Source: Gammaproteobacteria bacterium
Lineage (GTDB): Bacteria; Pseudomonadota; Gammaproteobacteria; Pseudomonadales; Azotimanducaceae
NCBI GenBank assembly: GCA_002694945.1
Contig: NZNP01000036.1
Location: 17,226 to 33,747 of the forward strand
Reading direction: 5' to 3'
DNA: 16,522 bases
Shown here: positions 7,808 to 13,665 of the stretch, piece after piece
How positions within the stretch are numbered: the stretch's first letter is position 1
How the letters are laid out: each line of letters starts with the position of its first letter
Notes under the pieces: generated by a model
The model's database searches: none
Seen by the model: the letters and a program-made list of their open reading frames with translations, nothing else
What the model was told of the DNA's origin: nothing
Program-made: the position numbers and the translations under genes

Positions 7808-8074
7808 TTAAAGTAATCGATACTTGCGAAGCTTCTTTCGTAAGGTACCCCTACTTAAACCAAGTATGCTAGCGGTCTTGCTCTGGTTGTAACCCGTATG
7901 ATGAAGAACGCTGAAGAAAAGAGGTGCTTCGACTTCTTTCTGAACTAGCGCATAAAGGTCAGTGATTTCCTCCTCTCCCATATCTTCGAGGTAAGCACCG
8001 ACTGTATTTTGGACCACTTCGCTGATTGTCTTGTTATCATCCAACTTTAGATTCCCTAGGCTGCCAACAAGCAT
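7808..8074 (-). CDS. fis: Fis-family nucleoid / transcription regulator
   Basis: Fis is a small dimeric DNA-bending protein that shapes the nucleoid and, in enterobacteria, activates rRNA promoters and represses its own operon. The 88-residue product aligns without gaps to E. coli Fis (98 residues) from the C-terminus. It has the dimer helices ([30 protein letters not shown]) and the helix-turn-helix [20 protein letters not shown] (63-82). Arg75 matches E. coli Arg85. Ser74 replaces Asn84, one of the residues that read the DNA. The ATG at 8074 overlaps the dusB end by 19 bases and lacks a clear ribosome site. A TTG at 8044, with AGGGA about 8 bases upstream, is an alternative giving 78 residues. 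Its position directly after dusB is the classic gammaproteobacterial arrangement. Confidence 0.92.
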   Translation of the reverse strand: MLVGSLGNLKLDDNKTISEVVQNTVGAYLEDMGEEEITDLYALVQKEVEAPLFFSVLHHTGYNQSKTASILGLSRGTLRKKLRKYRLL

Positions 8075-9027
8075 TGGGAAGTTTGTCGCAACAGACTAAA
8101 CTGGTCATTTACATTCTCACATCGATAGAACTGTCGTCGAATTTCTTCAAGACCCAGCCAATCGAGTGTCCAGCCAATATGCTTCCTCGCTATCCTCACC
8201 CCTTGGTATTCACCATAGAGCTCATGTAAAGCAGACAGGTGTCTTCTCAACAAATCAAATATCTCAGCCGGATTGGGATCAGAAGTGAGCGTGTTATCAC
8301 GTAGATAATTATCTACATGGGCCGGTAACCATGGCCTTCCTTGCGCCGCACGGCCAATCATTACGGCATCCGCTCCAGTCAACTCCAAAACACTAGCCGC
8401 CTTCTTAGGATTCGTAATATCACCATTAGCAACCACTGGTATAGATATTGCTGATTTGACATCAGCAATCGCTTCGTAATCAACCTCACCTTGAAACCGA
8501 CAAGCTCTGGTGCGCCCATGAACAGTTAGCAACTTAATACCAGCACTCTCAGCCAATCTGGCTATTGCTACAGCGTTGATATTATCCTTTGACCATCCCA
8601 GCCGAATTTTTAGAGTGACCGGTACCTCAACGGCCCTAGCTACGGCTTCCAGTATTTGACCTACCAAAGCTTCATCCCTAAGCAAAGCGGAACCAGCAGC
8701 TCTATTGCAAACCTTCTTGGCAGGACAGCCCATGTTGATATCAATAATATCTGCCCCAAGCTGAACATTTTCTTTCGCCGCCTCGGCTATTAAATAAGGG
8801 TCGGTACCCGCTAGCTGAACCCAGCTCAATCCATTTTCTTCCCTGTGGGCCAACCGAGTCTTAGATTTATTTGTATTCCAAAGACGCTGGTCACTGGTAA
8901 CCATTTCCGATACTAACCAGAAACTACCATATTCACGACAGCGGTCCCGGAACGCACGATCAGTCACACCAGCCATAGGCGCAACAATTACTCGGCTTTC
9001 ATGACAGTGTGGACCAAGTTTCAGCAT
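8056..9027 (-). CDS. dusB: tRNA-dihydrouridine synthase DusB
   Basis: DusB is an FMN-dependent enzyme that reduces a specific uridine in the tRNA D-loop region to dihydrouridine. From the chosen start the product has 323 residues, matching E. coli DusB (about 321). It carries VIVAPMAGVTDRAFR (13-27), the catalytic-cysteine motif INMGCP (Cys101) followed by AKKV, TLKIRLGW (138-145), LTVHGRTR (about 164-171), and VVANGDI with the phosphate-binding block DAVMIGRAAQGRPW. The open frame continues 15 codons upstream to an ATG at 9072. I prefer 9027 because DusB proteins start only about a dozen residues before the APMAG motif. Neither start has a strong ribosome site. The end overlaps fis by 19 bases. 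Confidence 0.95.
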   Translation of the reverse strand: MLKLGPHCHESRVIVAPMAGVTDRAFRDRCREYGSFWLVSEMVTSDQRLWNTNKSKTRLAHREENGLSWVQLAGTDPYLIAEAAKENVQLGADIIDINMGCPAKKVCNRAAGSALLRDEALVGQILEAVARAVEVPVTLKIRLGWSKDNINAVAIARLAESAGIKLLTVHGRTRACRFQGEVDYEAIADVKSAISIPVVANGDITNPKKAASVLELTGADAVMIGRAAQGRPWLPAHVDNYLRDNTLTSDPNPAEIFDLLRRHLSALHELYGEYQGVRIARKHIGWTLDWLGLEEIRRQFYRCENVNDQFSLLRQTSQCLLAA

Positions 9028-9125
9028 AAACAATAGCTGATAGAAAACGTCGGACGATGATAACACGTCCATCTCGCAAGCCAGAATCAGATTACGCGAT
9101 CCACCATTGAAAACAAGAATTCGAC

Positions 9126-9154
9126 TTTAGATCACGAAAAAGTCAAATTGTAAA
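9126..9154 (-). promoter_or_regulatory. Candidate sigma70 promoter of the dusB-fis-purH-purD operon
   Basis: On the minus strand TTTACA (9154-9149, five of six to the -35 consensus) and TCTAAA (9131-9126, four of six to the -10) are separated by exactly 17 bases. It would start transcription near 9119, about 90 bases before the preferred dusB start. It is the best-spaced pair I found in the upstream region, and its -35 is embedded in a perfect dyad. Confidence 0.45.
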
Positions 9155-9162
9155 TTTTACAA
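9148..9162. promoter_or_regulatory. Perfect 15-bp dyad over the dusB-fis -35 element (candidate operator)
   Basis: TTGTAAATTTTACAA is a perfect palindrome with two 7-base arms around a central T. It contains the proposed -35 of the dusB-fis promoter, so a bound protein would block RNA polymerase. The inner part follows the Fis-site pattern (pyrimidine-purine steps at +/-3 and 4 around an A/T-only centre), but the outer G and C of the Fis consensus are T and A here. Fis represses its own operon in E. coli, so self-regulation is one reading; another repressor is equally possible. Confidence 0.4.
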
Positions 9163-9252
9163 CCGATACAAAAACTGGCATTTGAGGTTCGACACAAAAA
9201 GAATTAGAGCGACCAGGTGTCTGGCCTCTACTCATCGAAATCTTGGGATTCT

Positions 9253-9264
9253 TGCTCTTTAATC
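9253..9264 (+). promoter_or_regulatory. boxA-like sequence 1
   Basis: TGCTCTTTAATC matches ten of twelve bases of the rRNA antitermination boxA TGCTCTTTAACA. BoxA RNA binds NusB-NusE. No rRNA gene lies downstream in the window, so function is uncertain. Its 3' part is folded into the hairpin at 9258-9278. Confidence 0.3.
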
Positions 9265-9278
9265 TACAAGAGATTAAA
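9258..9278. repeat. Perfect 8-bp inverted repeat with 5-base loop
   Basis: TTTAATCT and AGATTAAA flank the loop ACAAG. The stem is perfect but AT-rich and is not followed by a T-run on either strand, so it is not a standard terminator. It overlaps the first boxA-like sequence and could mask it in RNA. Confidence 0.5.
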
Positions 9279-9434
9279 CGTATTCCGTTGTAATCTCTAC
9301 CAACGTCAAACATTAAAAATATGGCTACTAAAAATTCAATCTACAGAGGATCTGATTATCAAGACATACTTTTCCACCCGCCAATCACTGCGAATCGCTA
9401 TCCAAAGTTATAAGGACCATTGACGTAAAGTAAT

Positions 9435-9463
9435 ATCTCTCCGTTTGAAAAAGATGGGGAGAT
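9435..9463. repeat. Imperfect hairpin in the prmA-dusB gap
   Basis: ATCTCTCC and GGGGAGAT can pair over 8 positions, with one G-U wobble in the plus-strand RNA, across a 13-base loop. In the minus-strand RNA, the sense of prmA and dusB, the same position is an A-C mismatch, so the fold is better on the plus strand. No T-run follows. Confidence 0.35.
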
Positions 9464-9502
9464 GAAGCAAAGTTGACTGTAGCTTAAATCGTTGGTTTTT
9501 AA

Positions 9503-9514
9503 CGCTCTTTAACA
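9503..9514 (+). promoter_or_regulatory. boxA-like sequence 2
   Basis: CGCTCTTTAACA matches eleven of twelve bases of the enterobacterial rRNA boxA TGCTCTTTAACA. It shares the 9-mer GCTCTTTAA with the first copy 249 bases upstream. It points away from dusB and into the antisense of prmA. In E. coli a boxA also occurs outside rRNA, in the suhB leader, so a non-rRNA role is possible. Confidence 0.35.
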
Positions 9515-9562
9515 CTGGGAGACAAGGGATGCAGTAAAACTAATATTTGATCAGGCCGCTAA

Positions 9563-10423
9563 TCAGCATCGCCAGACGAGCCTGACCCAACCATCTAACT
9601 CAACTAGATCTATTAACTCGCCGCCCTCCTCATAAGTTTCCAGAAGCCATTCTTTTTGACTGCTCATGATTCCCGAAAGCACCAAATACCCATCGGGTCG
9701 AGTAGCAGCAAGTAAGGTCGATGACAAAGCGACTAAAGGCCCCGCCAGTATATTTGCAAAAACAAGATCGACAGGTTCGATAGAAATGTCAGGCATAGTA
9801 ACTTTAACCTTAACATCATTGCGCTCGGCATTATCCAACGTCGCATTCAAGGCCTGAGGGTCATTATCGACTGCAAGCACCGATGATGCCCCTTTGAGAG
9901 CGGCGCCAATTCCGAGCACGCCTGAGCCACAGCCGTAATCCAATACACTATAGCCATCAACTACCAAACCATCGAGATACTCCAGGCATAATCGGGTCGT
10001 AGCATGGGTTCCTGTCCCAAATGCTAGTCCTGGGTCCATCTTGATGACTGTACCTTCTGGTGATTCAAAACCACTTGGGCATACCCAGAGCCCATCTCCA
10101 AAGCGCATCGGCTGAAAGCGATGTAACCATTCACGTTCCCAAACCCGGTCCTCTATCCTTACAACTCGCGTATCTATGAACTTTTTTGCTATTAGATCTT
10201 TTTTTATCGATTCGATCTGCCCTTCTGCGCCGAATAAACCGGTGACCATAATTTGTGCCCAAATAGGCAGTTCATCTGGCGCCGGCTCATAAATGGGCGA
10301 ATCGGCTGCATCCACAACCGATACAGAAACAGCTCCCCATTGCCAGAGCTGTTCCTCCAGCTCACCGAGACGGTCCTTCACCGTCAACACAGTTACGTTG
10401 AACCAGTGAGTTTCAGCCTCCAC
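9563..10423 (-). CDS. prmA: Ribosomal protein L11 methyltransferase PrmA
   Basis: PrmA trimethylates amino groups of ribosomal protein L11. The 286-residue product (E. coli 293) has the small N-terminal L11-binding domain, with WGAVSVSVVDAADSPIYEP (29-47), then a linker with WEREWLHRFQPMRFG (95-109). The SAM-dependent methyltransferase core follows: MDPGLAFGTGTHATTRLCL (129-147), motif I VLDYGCGSGVLGIGA (160-174), VDNDPQA (185-191) and the substrate-side motif FANILAGPL (222-230). The start is GTG at 10423, which overlaps the end of accC by 11 bases. E. coli PrmA begins its first strand at the same place, so this start fits. The accB-accC-prmA order is common in gammaproteobacteria. Confidence 0.96.
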   Translation of the reverse strand: MEAETHWFNVTVLTVKDRLGELEEQLWQWGAVSVSVVDAADSPIYEPAPDELPIWAQIMVTGLFGAEGQIESIKKDLIAKKFIDTRVVRIEDRVWEREWLHRFQPMRFGDGLWVCPSGFESPEGTVIKMDPGLAFGTGTHATTRLCLEYLDGLVVDGYSVLDYGCGSGVLGIGAALKGASSVLAVDNDPQALNATLDNAERNDVKVKVTMPDISIEPVDLVFANILAGPLVALSSTLLAATRPDGYLVLSGIMSSQKEWLLETYEEGGELIDLVELDGWVRLVWRC

Positions 10424-11723
10424 TCAACAACCCGGTATGGTGGTGGCCAGCTCGAAAAGCCTCATCACTGAGCACTTTCTTGTGCAAGTCAATATTTGTA
10501 CTAATACCTCGGACACTAAACTCATTTAGAGCACAGATCATTCTTTTGATCGCATCATCCCTGTCCGAACCGAGCGTAATTATCTTTGCAACAAGAGAGT
10601 CATATTGGTGAGGTACGGAGTAGCCCTCATACAGATGACTGTCTACACGAACACCTGGCCCACCTGGGAAACGTAAGTCCAAAATTTGACCCGGCGTAGG
10701 TTTGTAATCACCATCTTCAGCATTTATGCGGCACTCTAGGGCGTGACCTTTTGCATTTATCGACAGCTGTTCCAATGGTGGTAAGCAACCAGCTGCTAGC
10801 TCAAGTTGCATGCCAACCAGATCGATACCGCACAGCGACTCAGTAATCGGGTGTTCTACTTGAATCCTGGTATTCATCTCAATGAAATAGAACTGCCCGT
10901 CGGCGTAAAGGAACTCAAGCGTGCCAGCACTTGCATAATTCATGAAACCAAGCACTTCGCAACAGTGTCTTGATAAAGCATCAACGTCTGTCGCCGAAAT
11001 CCCTGGCGGGGGAGTTTCTTCCAACAACTTCTGATGACGGCGCTGCACCGAACAATCTCGCGCACCAAAATAGACAACGCTACCTAAACCATCACCGAAA
11101 ACTTGAATCTCAATATGCCGCGCATCAACAAGATACTTTTCAAGATAAATCTCCGAGCTTCCAAATAAGGATTCGGCCTGCCTGGAGAGTGCATTAAAAG
11201 TATCGCCAAGTTTCGTTTCGTCCTCGACTAATTGGATCCCCATACCTCCACCGCCATGCGCTGCTTTGAGCATGACGGGAAAACCAATACGGTCAGCTAT
11301 CAGTCGCAGCTCTGCTTCATCAGCAATTGCCTGGCTGCTACCTGGTAATGTGGGAATACCTGCATCTGCCAATGATTGCCTTGCGGCGATCTTGTCCCCC
11401 ATCAACGAGATATGTAACGCATCAGGACCTATGAAAATAAGACCAGCGTTGGATACTGATGTGGCGAACGCCGCATCTTCAGACAAGAAACCGTAACCGG
11501 GATGAATAGCATCGCAACCGCTAATCTGTGCGGCTGAAATCAATTGCGCAGTATTGATATAGGAGTGCTGACCGACACAAATCTGATCGTCAACCAAATC
11601 AAGATGTAAAAGCTCTTTGTCCGCTTTCGTGTAGGCTGCTACAGTTTCTAATTCAAGCAATTTACACGCACGATGAATTCTTAAGGCTATTTCTCCCCGA
11701 TTAGCGATGAGGACTCGTTTCAT
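10413..11723 (-). CDS. accC: Acetyl-CoA carboxylase biotin carboxylase subunit AccC
   Basis: AccC uses ATP and bicarbonate to carboxylate the biotin on AccB, the first half of the acetyl-CoA carboxylase reaction that makes malonyl-CoA. The 436-residue protein begins KRVLIANRGEIALRI (2-16). The ATP-grasp domain has Lys153 and the glycine loop HGGGGMG (156-162), RRHQKLLEE (228-236) and the active-site strand NTRIQVEHPITE (284-295). The C-terminal biotin carboxylase domain (ALECRINAED onward) is complete. The tail is about a dozen residues shorter than in E. coli (449), ending soon after NIDLHKKVLSDEAFRAG. accB ends only 8 bases upstream, and an AGGA ribosome site lies in that gap. Translation is probably coupled to accB and, through an 11-base overlap, to prmA. 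Confidence 0.98.
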   Translation of the reverse strand: MKRVLIANRGEIALRIHRACKLLELETVAAYTKADKELLHLDLVDDQICVGQHSYINTAQLISAAQISGCDAIHPGYGFLSEDAAFATSVSNAGLIFIGPDALHISLMGDKIAARQSLADAGIPTLPGSSQAIADEAELRLIADRIGFPVMLKAAHGGGGMGIQLVEDETKLGDTFNALSRQAESLFGSSEIYLEKYLVDARHIEIQVFGDGLGSVVYFGARDCSVQRRHQKLLEETPPPGISATDVDALSRHCCEVLGFMNYASAGTLEFLYADGQFYFIEMNTRIQVEHPITESLCGIDLVGMQLELAAGCLPPLEQLSINAKGHALECRINAEDGDYKPTPGQILDLRFPGGPGVRVDSHLYEGYSVPHQYDSLVAKIITLGSDRDDAIKRMICALNEFSVRGISTNIDLHKKVLSDEAFRAGHHHTGLLSGG

Positions 11724-11731
11724 TTTTCCTA

Positions 11732-12172
11732 CTAAATCAGAGTAAAAAGTGGTTGATCAAACTCAACAGCAGACTCGTTGACAACCAAAATCGCCTCTAC
11801 CCTACCCGGTCGATCCGCTTTAATCTGATTCATCATTTTCATTGATTCGATAATACAAAGTGTGTCGCCCTCTTTAACCCGATCACCCACCTCCACAAAT
11901 GCCGGCGAAGAGGGGGAAGGACCCTTGTAGTAAGTGCCAACCATCGGCGCAGTAATTACATGACCTTGTGTGGCAGCTTGCGCAACCGTTTCGTCCGAAG
12001 GTTTTTGGTTTTCAGTCTGAAAAACTTGGGGCTGGGAGGATTGTTTATGAGCGGGTAAAGGCACACCACCACGACTAACCCTTACCGACTCTTCTCCTTC
12101 TTTTATTTCAATTTCGGTAATGTCTGATTCTTCCATCATCTCGATCAGCTTCTTTACCTTCCTGATATCCAT
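11732..12172 (-). CDS. accB: Biotin carboxyl carrier protein AccB
   Basis: AccB carries the covalently bound biotin between the biotin carboxylase and carboxyltransferase parts of acetyl-CoA carboxylase. The 146-residue product has the usual N-terminal segment MDIRKVKKLIEMMEES (1-16), then a flexible linker rich in Gln, Pro, Thr and Ser (about 36-70). The biotinyl domain starts at ITAPMVGTYY (73-82). The thumb-type insertion characteristic of bacterial BCCP is seen as YKGPSPSSPAF (82-92). The biotinylated lysine is Lys112 in ESMKMMNQI; the common form is EAMKM. An AAAGG ribosome site is placed 7 bases before the ATG. The gene heads the accB-accC-prmA operon. Confidence 0.98.
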   Translation of the reverse strand: MDIRKVKKLIEMMEESDITEIEIKEGEESVRVSRGGVPLPAHKQSSQPQVFQTENQKPSDETVAQAATQGHVITAPMVGTYYKGPSPSSPAFVEVGDRVKEGDTLCIIESMKMMNQIKADRPGRVEAILVVNESAVEFDQPLFTLI

Positions 12173-12399
12173 TGAAGTACCTTTCTAAGTTAATTTTCGT
12201 GTCGGAGATATTTTTCACTCGATGTTATTTTTAAGACTTTAGTCCGTTTTTATGAATTATTTTTCGAATTTAGCCCTTTTTGTCAGTTAACAAAAGTTTG
12301 GTTTTAGGTAAATAGTCACATCTCCGTTAGCAAAAAACCTTTTGTGGGTCCGTTTGTTTACTACTCTATACTATAAACGCAAAATTTGGGCAAAATTTA
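12173..12399. other. AT-rich leader of accB, non-coding
   Basis: These 227 bases between the DsbD-like gene and accB are strongly AT-rich and hold no frame resembling a gene. On the minus strand a CTGACA and an AATAAT lie 19 bases apart (about 12276-12246) and could be a weak promoter, but the spacing is long. accBC leaders are often long and autoregulated in enterobacteria. I see no clear stem-loop terminator after the upstream gene. Confidence 0.4.
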
Positions 12400-12843
12400 C
12401 TATTTTTTAGATTTTATCAGCATTTTTTTAGATTTTAACACCTTTTCTTGGGGAGGGTAACAATATCCTTTCTCTGCACAGCCTTGATAGTGAACGCTCA
12501 CTTCTTCATGTAAAGCGCCGATGCTTGAGGTAACGAACCCTTCCAGCACCTTGACCCGACCGAATGTAGCATCAAGGAACCATTTCCCCTTCGGTAAAGG
12601 GGCCTCGACCCGAATCCCGCTCGCTATGACTCCAATTTTATCTCTGTAAAGAAAGTATCCAGGCTGCACCTGCCAAAACAGGTCGATACCTATTTCCGAT
12701 TCGACGTAACCAAATCTGAACGCTTCTTCAACCGGCAATATCTCAGTAGACAAGCCTCGAAAGGGATCAGCTGAGGACTTTAGAGACACCGACAATGCAA
12801 TCATGCATACCGCCACAACAAAAAAAAGAAAGTTTTGTTTCAA
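12400..12843 (-). CDS. Stand-alone periplasmic DsbD N-terminal (alpha) domain protein
   Basis: The 147-residue product is like only the first domain of the thiol:disulfide interchange protein DsbD. A signal peptide (KQN, then FLFFVVAVCMIALSVSL) probably ends after Ala25 (SSA/DPF). The mature part contains VEEAFRF (38-44), FWQVQPGYFLYRDKI (56-70), PLPKGKW (82-88) and HYQGCAEKGYCYPPQEK (118-134). Cys122 and Cys128 match the redox pair Cys103/Cys109 of E. coli nDsbD, in the same CxxxxxCYPP setting. No membrane domain or C-terminal thioredoxin domain follows, and I see no continuation downstream. Full-length dsbD is about four times longer. The TTG start is the first possible codon after an in-frame stop at 12877-12879 and gives a proper signal peptide. 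It is either a remnant of dsbD or a dedicated partner working with a separate membrane reductase. Confidence 0.85.
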   Translation of the reverse strand: MKQNFLFFVVAVCMIALSVSLKSSADPFRGLSTEILPVEEAFRFGYVESEIGIDLFWQVQPGYFLYRDKIGVIASGIRVEAPLPKGKWFLDATFGRVKVLEGFVTSSIGALHEEVSVHYQGCAEKGYCYPPQEKVLKSKKMLIKSKK

Positions 12844-12919
12844 GACTATCTCGTGTTTGAATTTACGAAAGGCTAATCAAGCCATAACCTTAACAATATT
12901 TTCACTTATATTGGCTACT

Positions 12920-13576
12920 GTGATTCGTTTTACTACCCACAGCATACTCACGCTTTTTGTTCTAGCAATAATCGCAAGTTGTGCAGTACAGAGAACAGCT
13001 ACTACCGCTCCGGAAACTCAAACGGTGATCGCGGCTAAAAGCCCGACTGAAACTCTGCTTGATAAGGCAAGACTTGCATTCGAGCGAAACCACCTTAAAA
13101 CCCCAGAATCAACTAGCGCCTTTCGATTCTATAAAGAGGTACTTTCGATTGACCCCCAGAATGAAGAAGCGCGAGGTGGAATCGCCGATATAGCAGAACG
13201 ATACCTAACATGGGCACTGGATAACGCCAACGCAAATAATCACGAACGCGCCAGGCGATACATTGATTTAGCATATTCAGTTGATCATTCGCATCCCAAT
13301 ATAGAACCAATTCTTCAGCGCATAAAGGAAAGGGAACAGGCAGTCGTTACTGCTTTTGAACTCGACTCACGCAGTGTCAAGCAACGACGAACAAGCAAAA
13401 TGCTATTCAGACAAATAGCTAAACAAATCAAACCAAACAAAACCTTTGTCACTATAAGCGCACCGGACGACGCATCCGGCAGGTGGTTATATCAGGAGCT
13501 CAATAAACGCGTGGATTTTCGAGTACCTGCAGAATTTAAAATCGGGGAGCATTGCACAATTTCGATAACAAAATAG
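12920..13576 (+). CDS. Predicted lipoprotein with TPR-like region, unknown function
   Basis: From the GTG at 12920 the 218-residue product starts with a lipoprotein signal: MIRF, hydrophobic SILTLFVLAI, lipobox IASC with Cys21. A Thr/Ala-rich linker follows. A helical segment then resembles one or two tetratricopeptide repeats, with AFRFYKEVLSIDPQNEEARG and RARRYIDLAYSVDHSHPN. The C-terminal 50 residues include VTISAPDDASGRWLYQEL. It should be anchored to a membrane facing the periplasm; function is not recognised. The frame is open back to an ATG at 12803, but that would overlap the divergent DsbD-like gene and place about 40 extra residues before the signal. TTG at 12911 is another candidate. 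None of these starts has a good ribosome site. DUF2333 follows 89 bases downstream on the same strand. Confidence 0.75.
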   Translation: MIRFTTHSILTLFVLAIIASCAVQRTATTAPETQTVIAAKSPTETLLDKARLAFERNHLKTPESTSAFRFYKEVLSIDPQNEEARGGIADIAERYLTWALDNANANNHERARRYIDLAYSVDHSHPNIEPILQRIKEREQAVVTAFELDSRSVKQRRTSKMLFRQIAKQIKPNKTFVTISAPDDASGRWLYQELNKRVDFRVPAEFKIGEHCTISITK

Positions 13577-13665
13577 TTTCTAAAACGCATAACAAGCTAT
13601 CCAAGCCTTGTGCCACTCTCCCATGTGTTTAAGATGAATATCACCAGCCCGACAAAAGCGACCCA

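Larger units (their letters stand above)
9163..9562. other. Non-coding gap between prmA and dusB
   Basis: About 400 bases separate the dusB promoter region from the prmA stop in an otherwise tightly packed block. I find no convincing gene here. A 68-codon frame from a GTG at 9217 on the plus strand has no ribosome site and no recognisable domain. The stretch is AT-rich and holds two boxA-like sequences, a perfect 8-base hairpin and a second imperfect hairpin, listed separately. No tRNA cloverleaf or classical intrinsic terminator was recognised. Confidence 0.6.

Noticed and set aside
9028..9072. 15-codon N-terminal extension of DusB from ATG 9072
   Set aside because: The family starts about a dozen residues before APMAG; the extension would be atypical, although ribosome sites do not decide the matter.
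9186..9195. GGTTCGAC in the gap as a tRNA T-loop
   Set aside because: The flanking bases do not form a T-arm, and no acceptor or anticodon stems are present around it.
9217..9423. 68-codon plus-strand frame in the prmA-dusB gap
   Set aside because: GTG start without a ribosome site, no hydrophobic pattern or recognisable domain, and composition like the AT-rich non-coding sequence around it.
11837..11845. ESMKM instead of EAMKM around the biotinylated Lys of AccB
   Set aside because: Ala to Ser next to the lysine is conservative, and the MKM core is intact; it is not expected to change function.
12803..12919. Extended N-terminus of the lipoprotein starting at ATG 12803
   Set aside because: It would overlap the divergent DsbD-like gene and put about 40 basic and mixed residues before a complete lipoprotein signal; a start at 12920 or 12911 is simpler.
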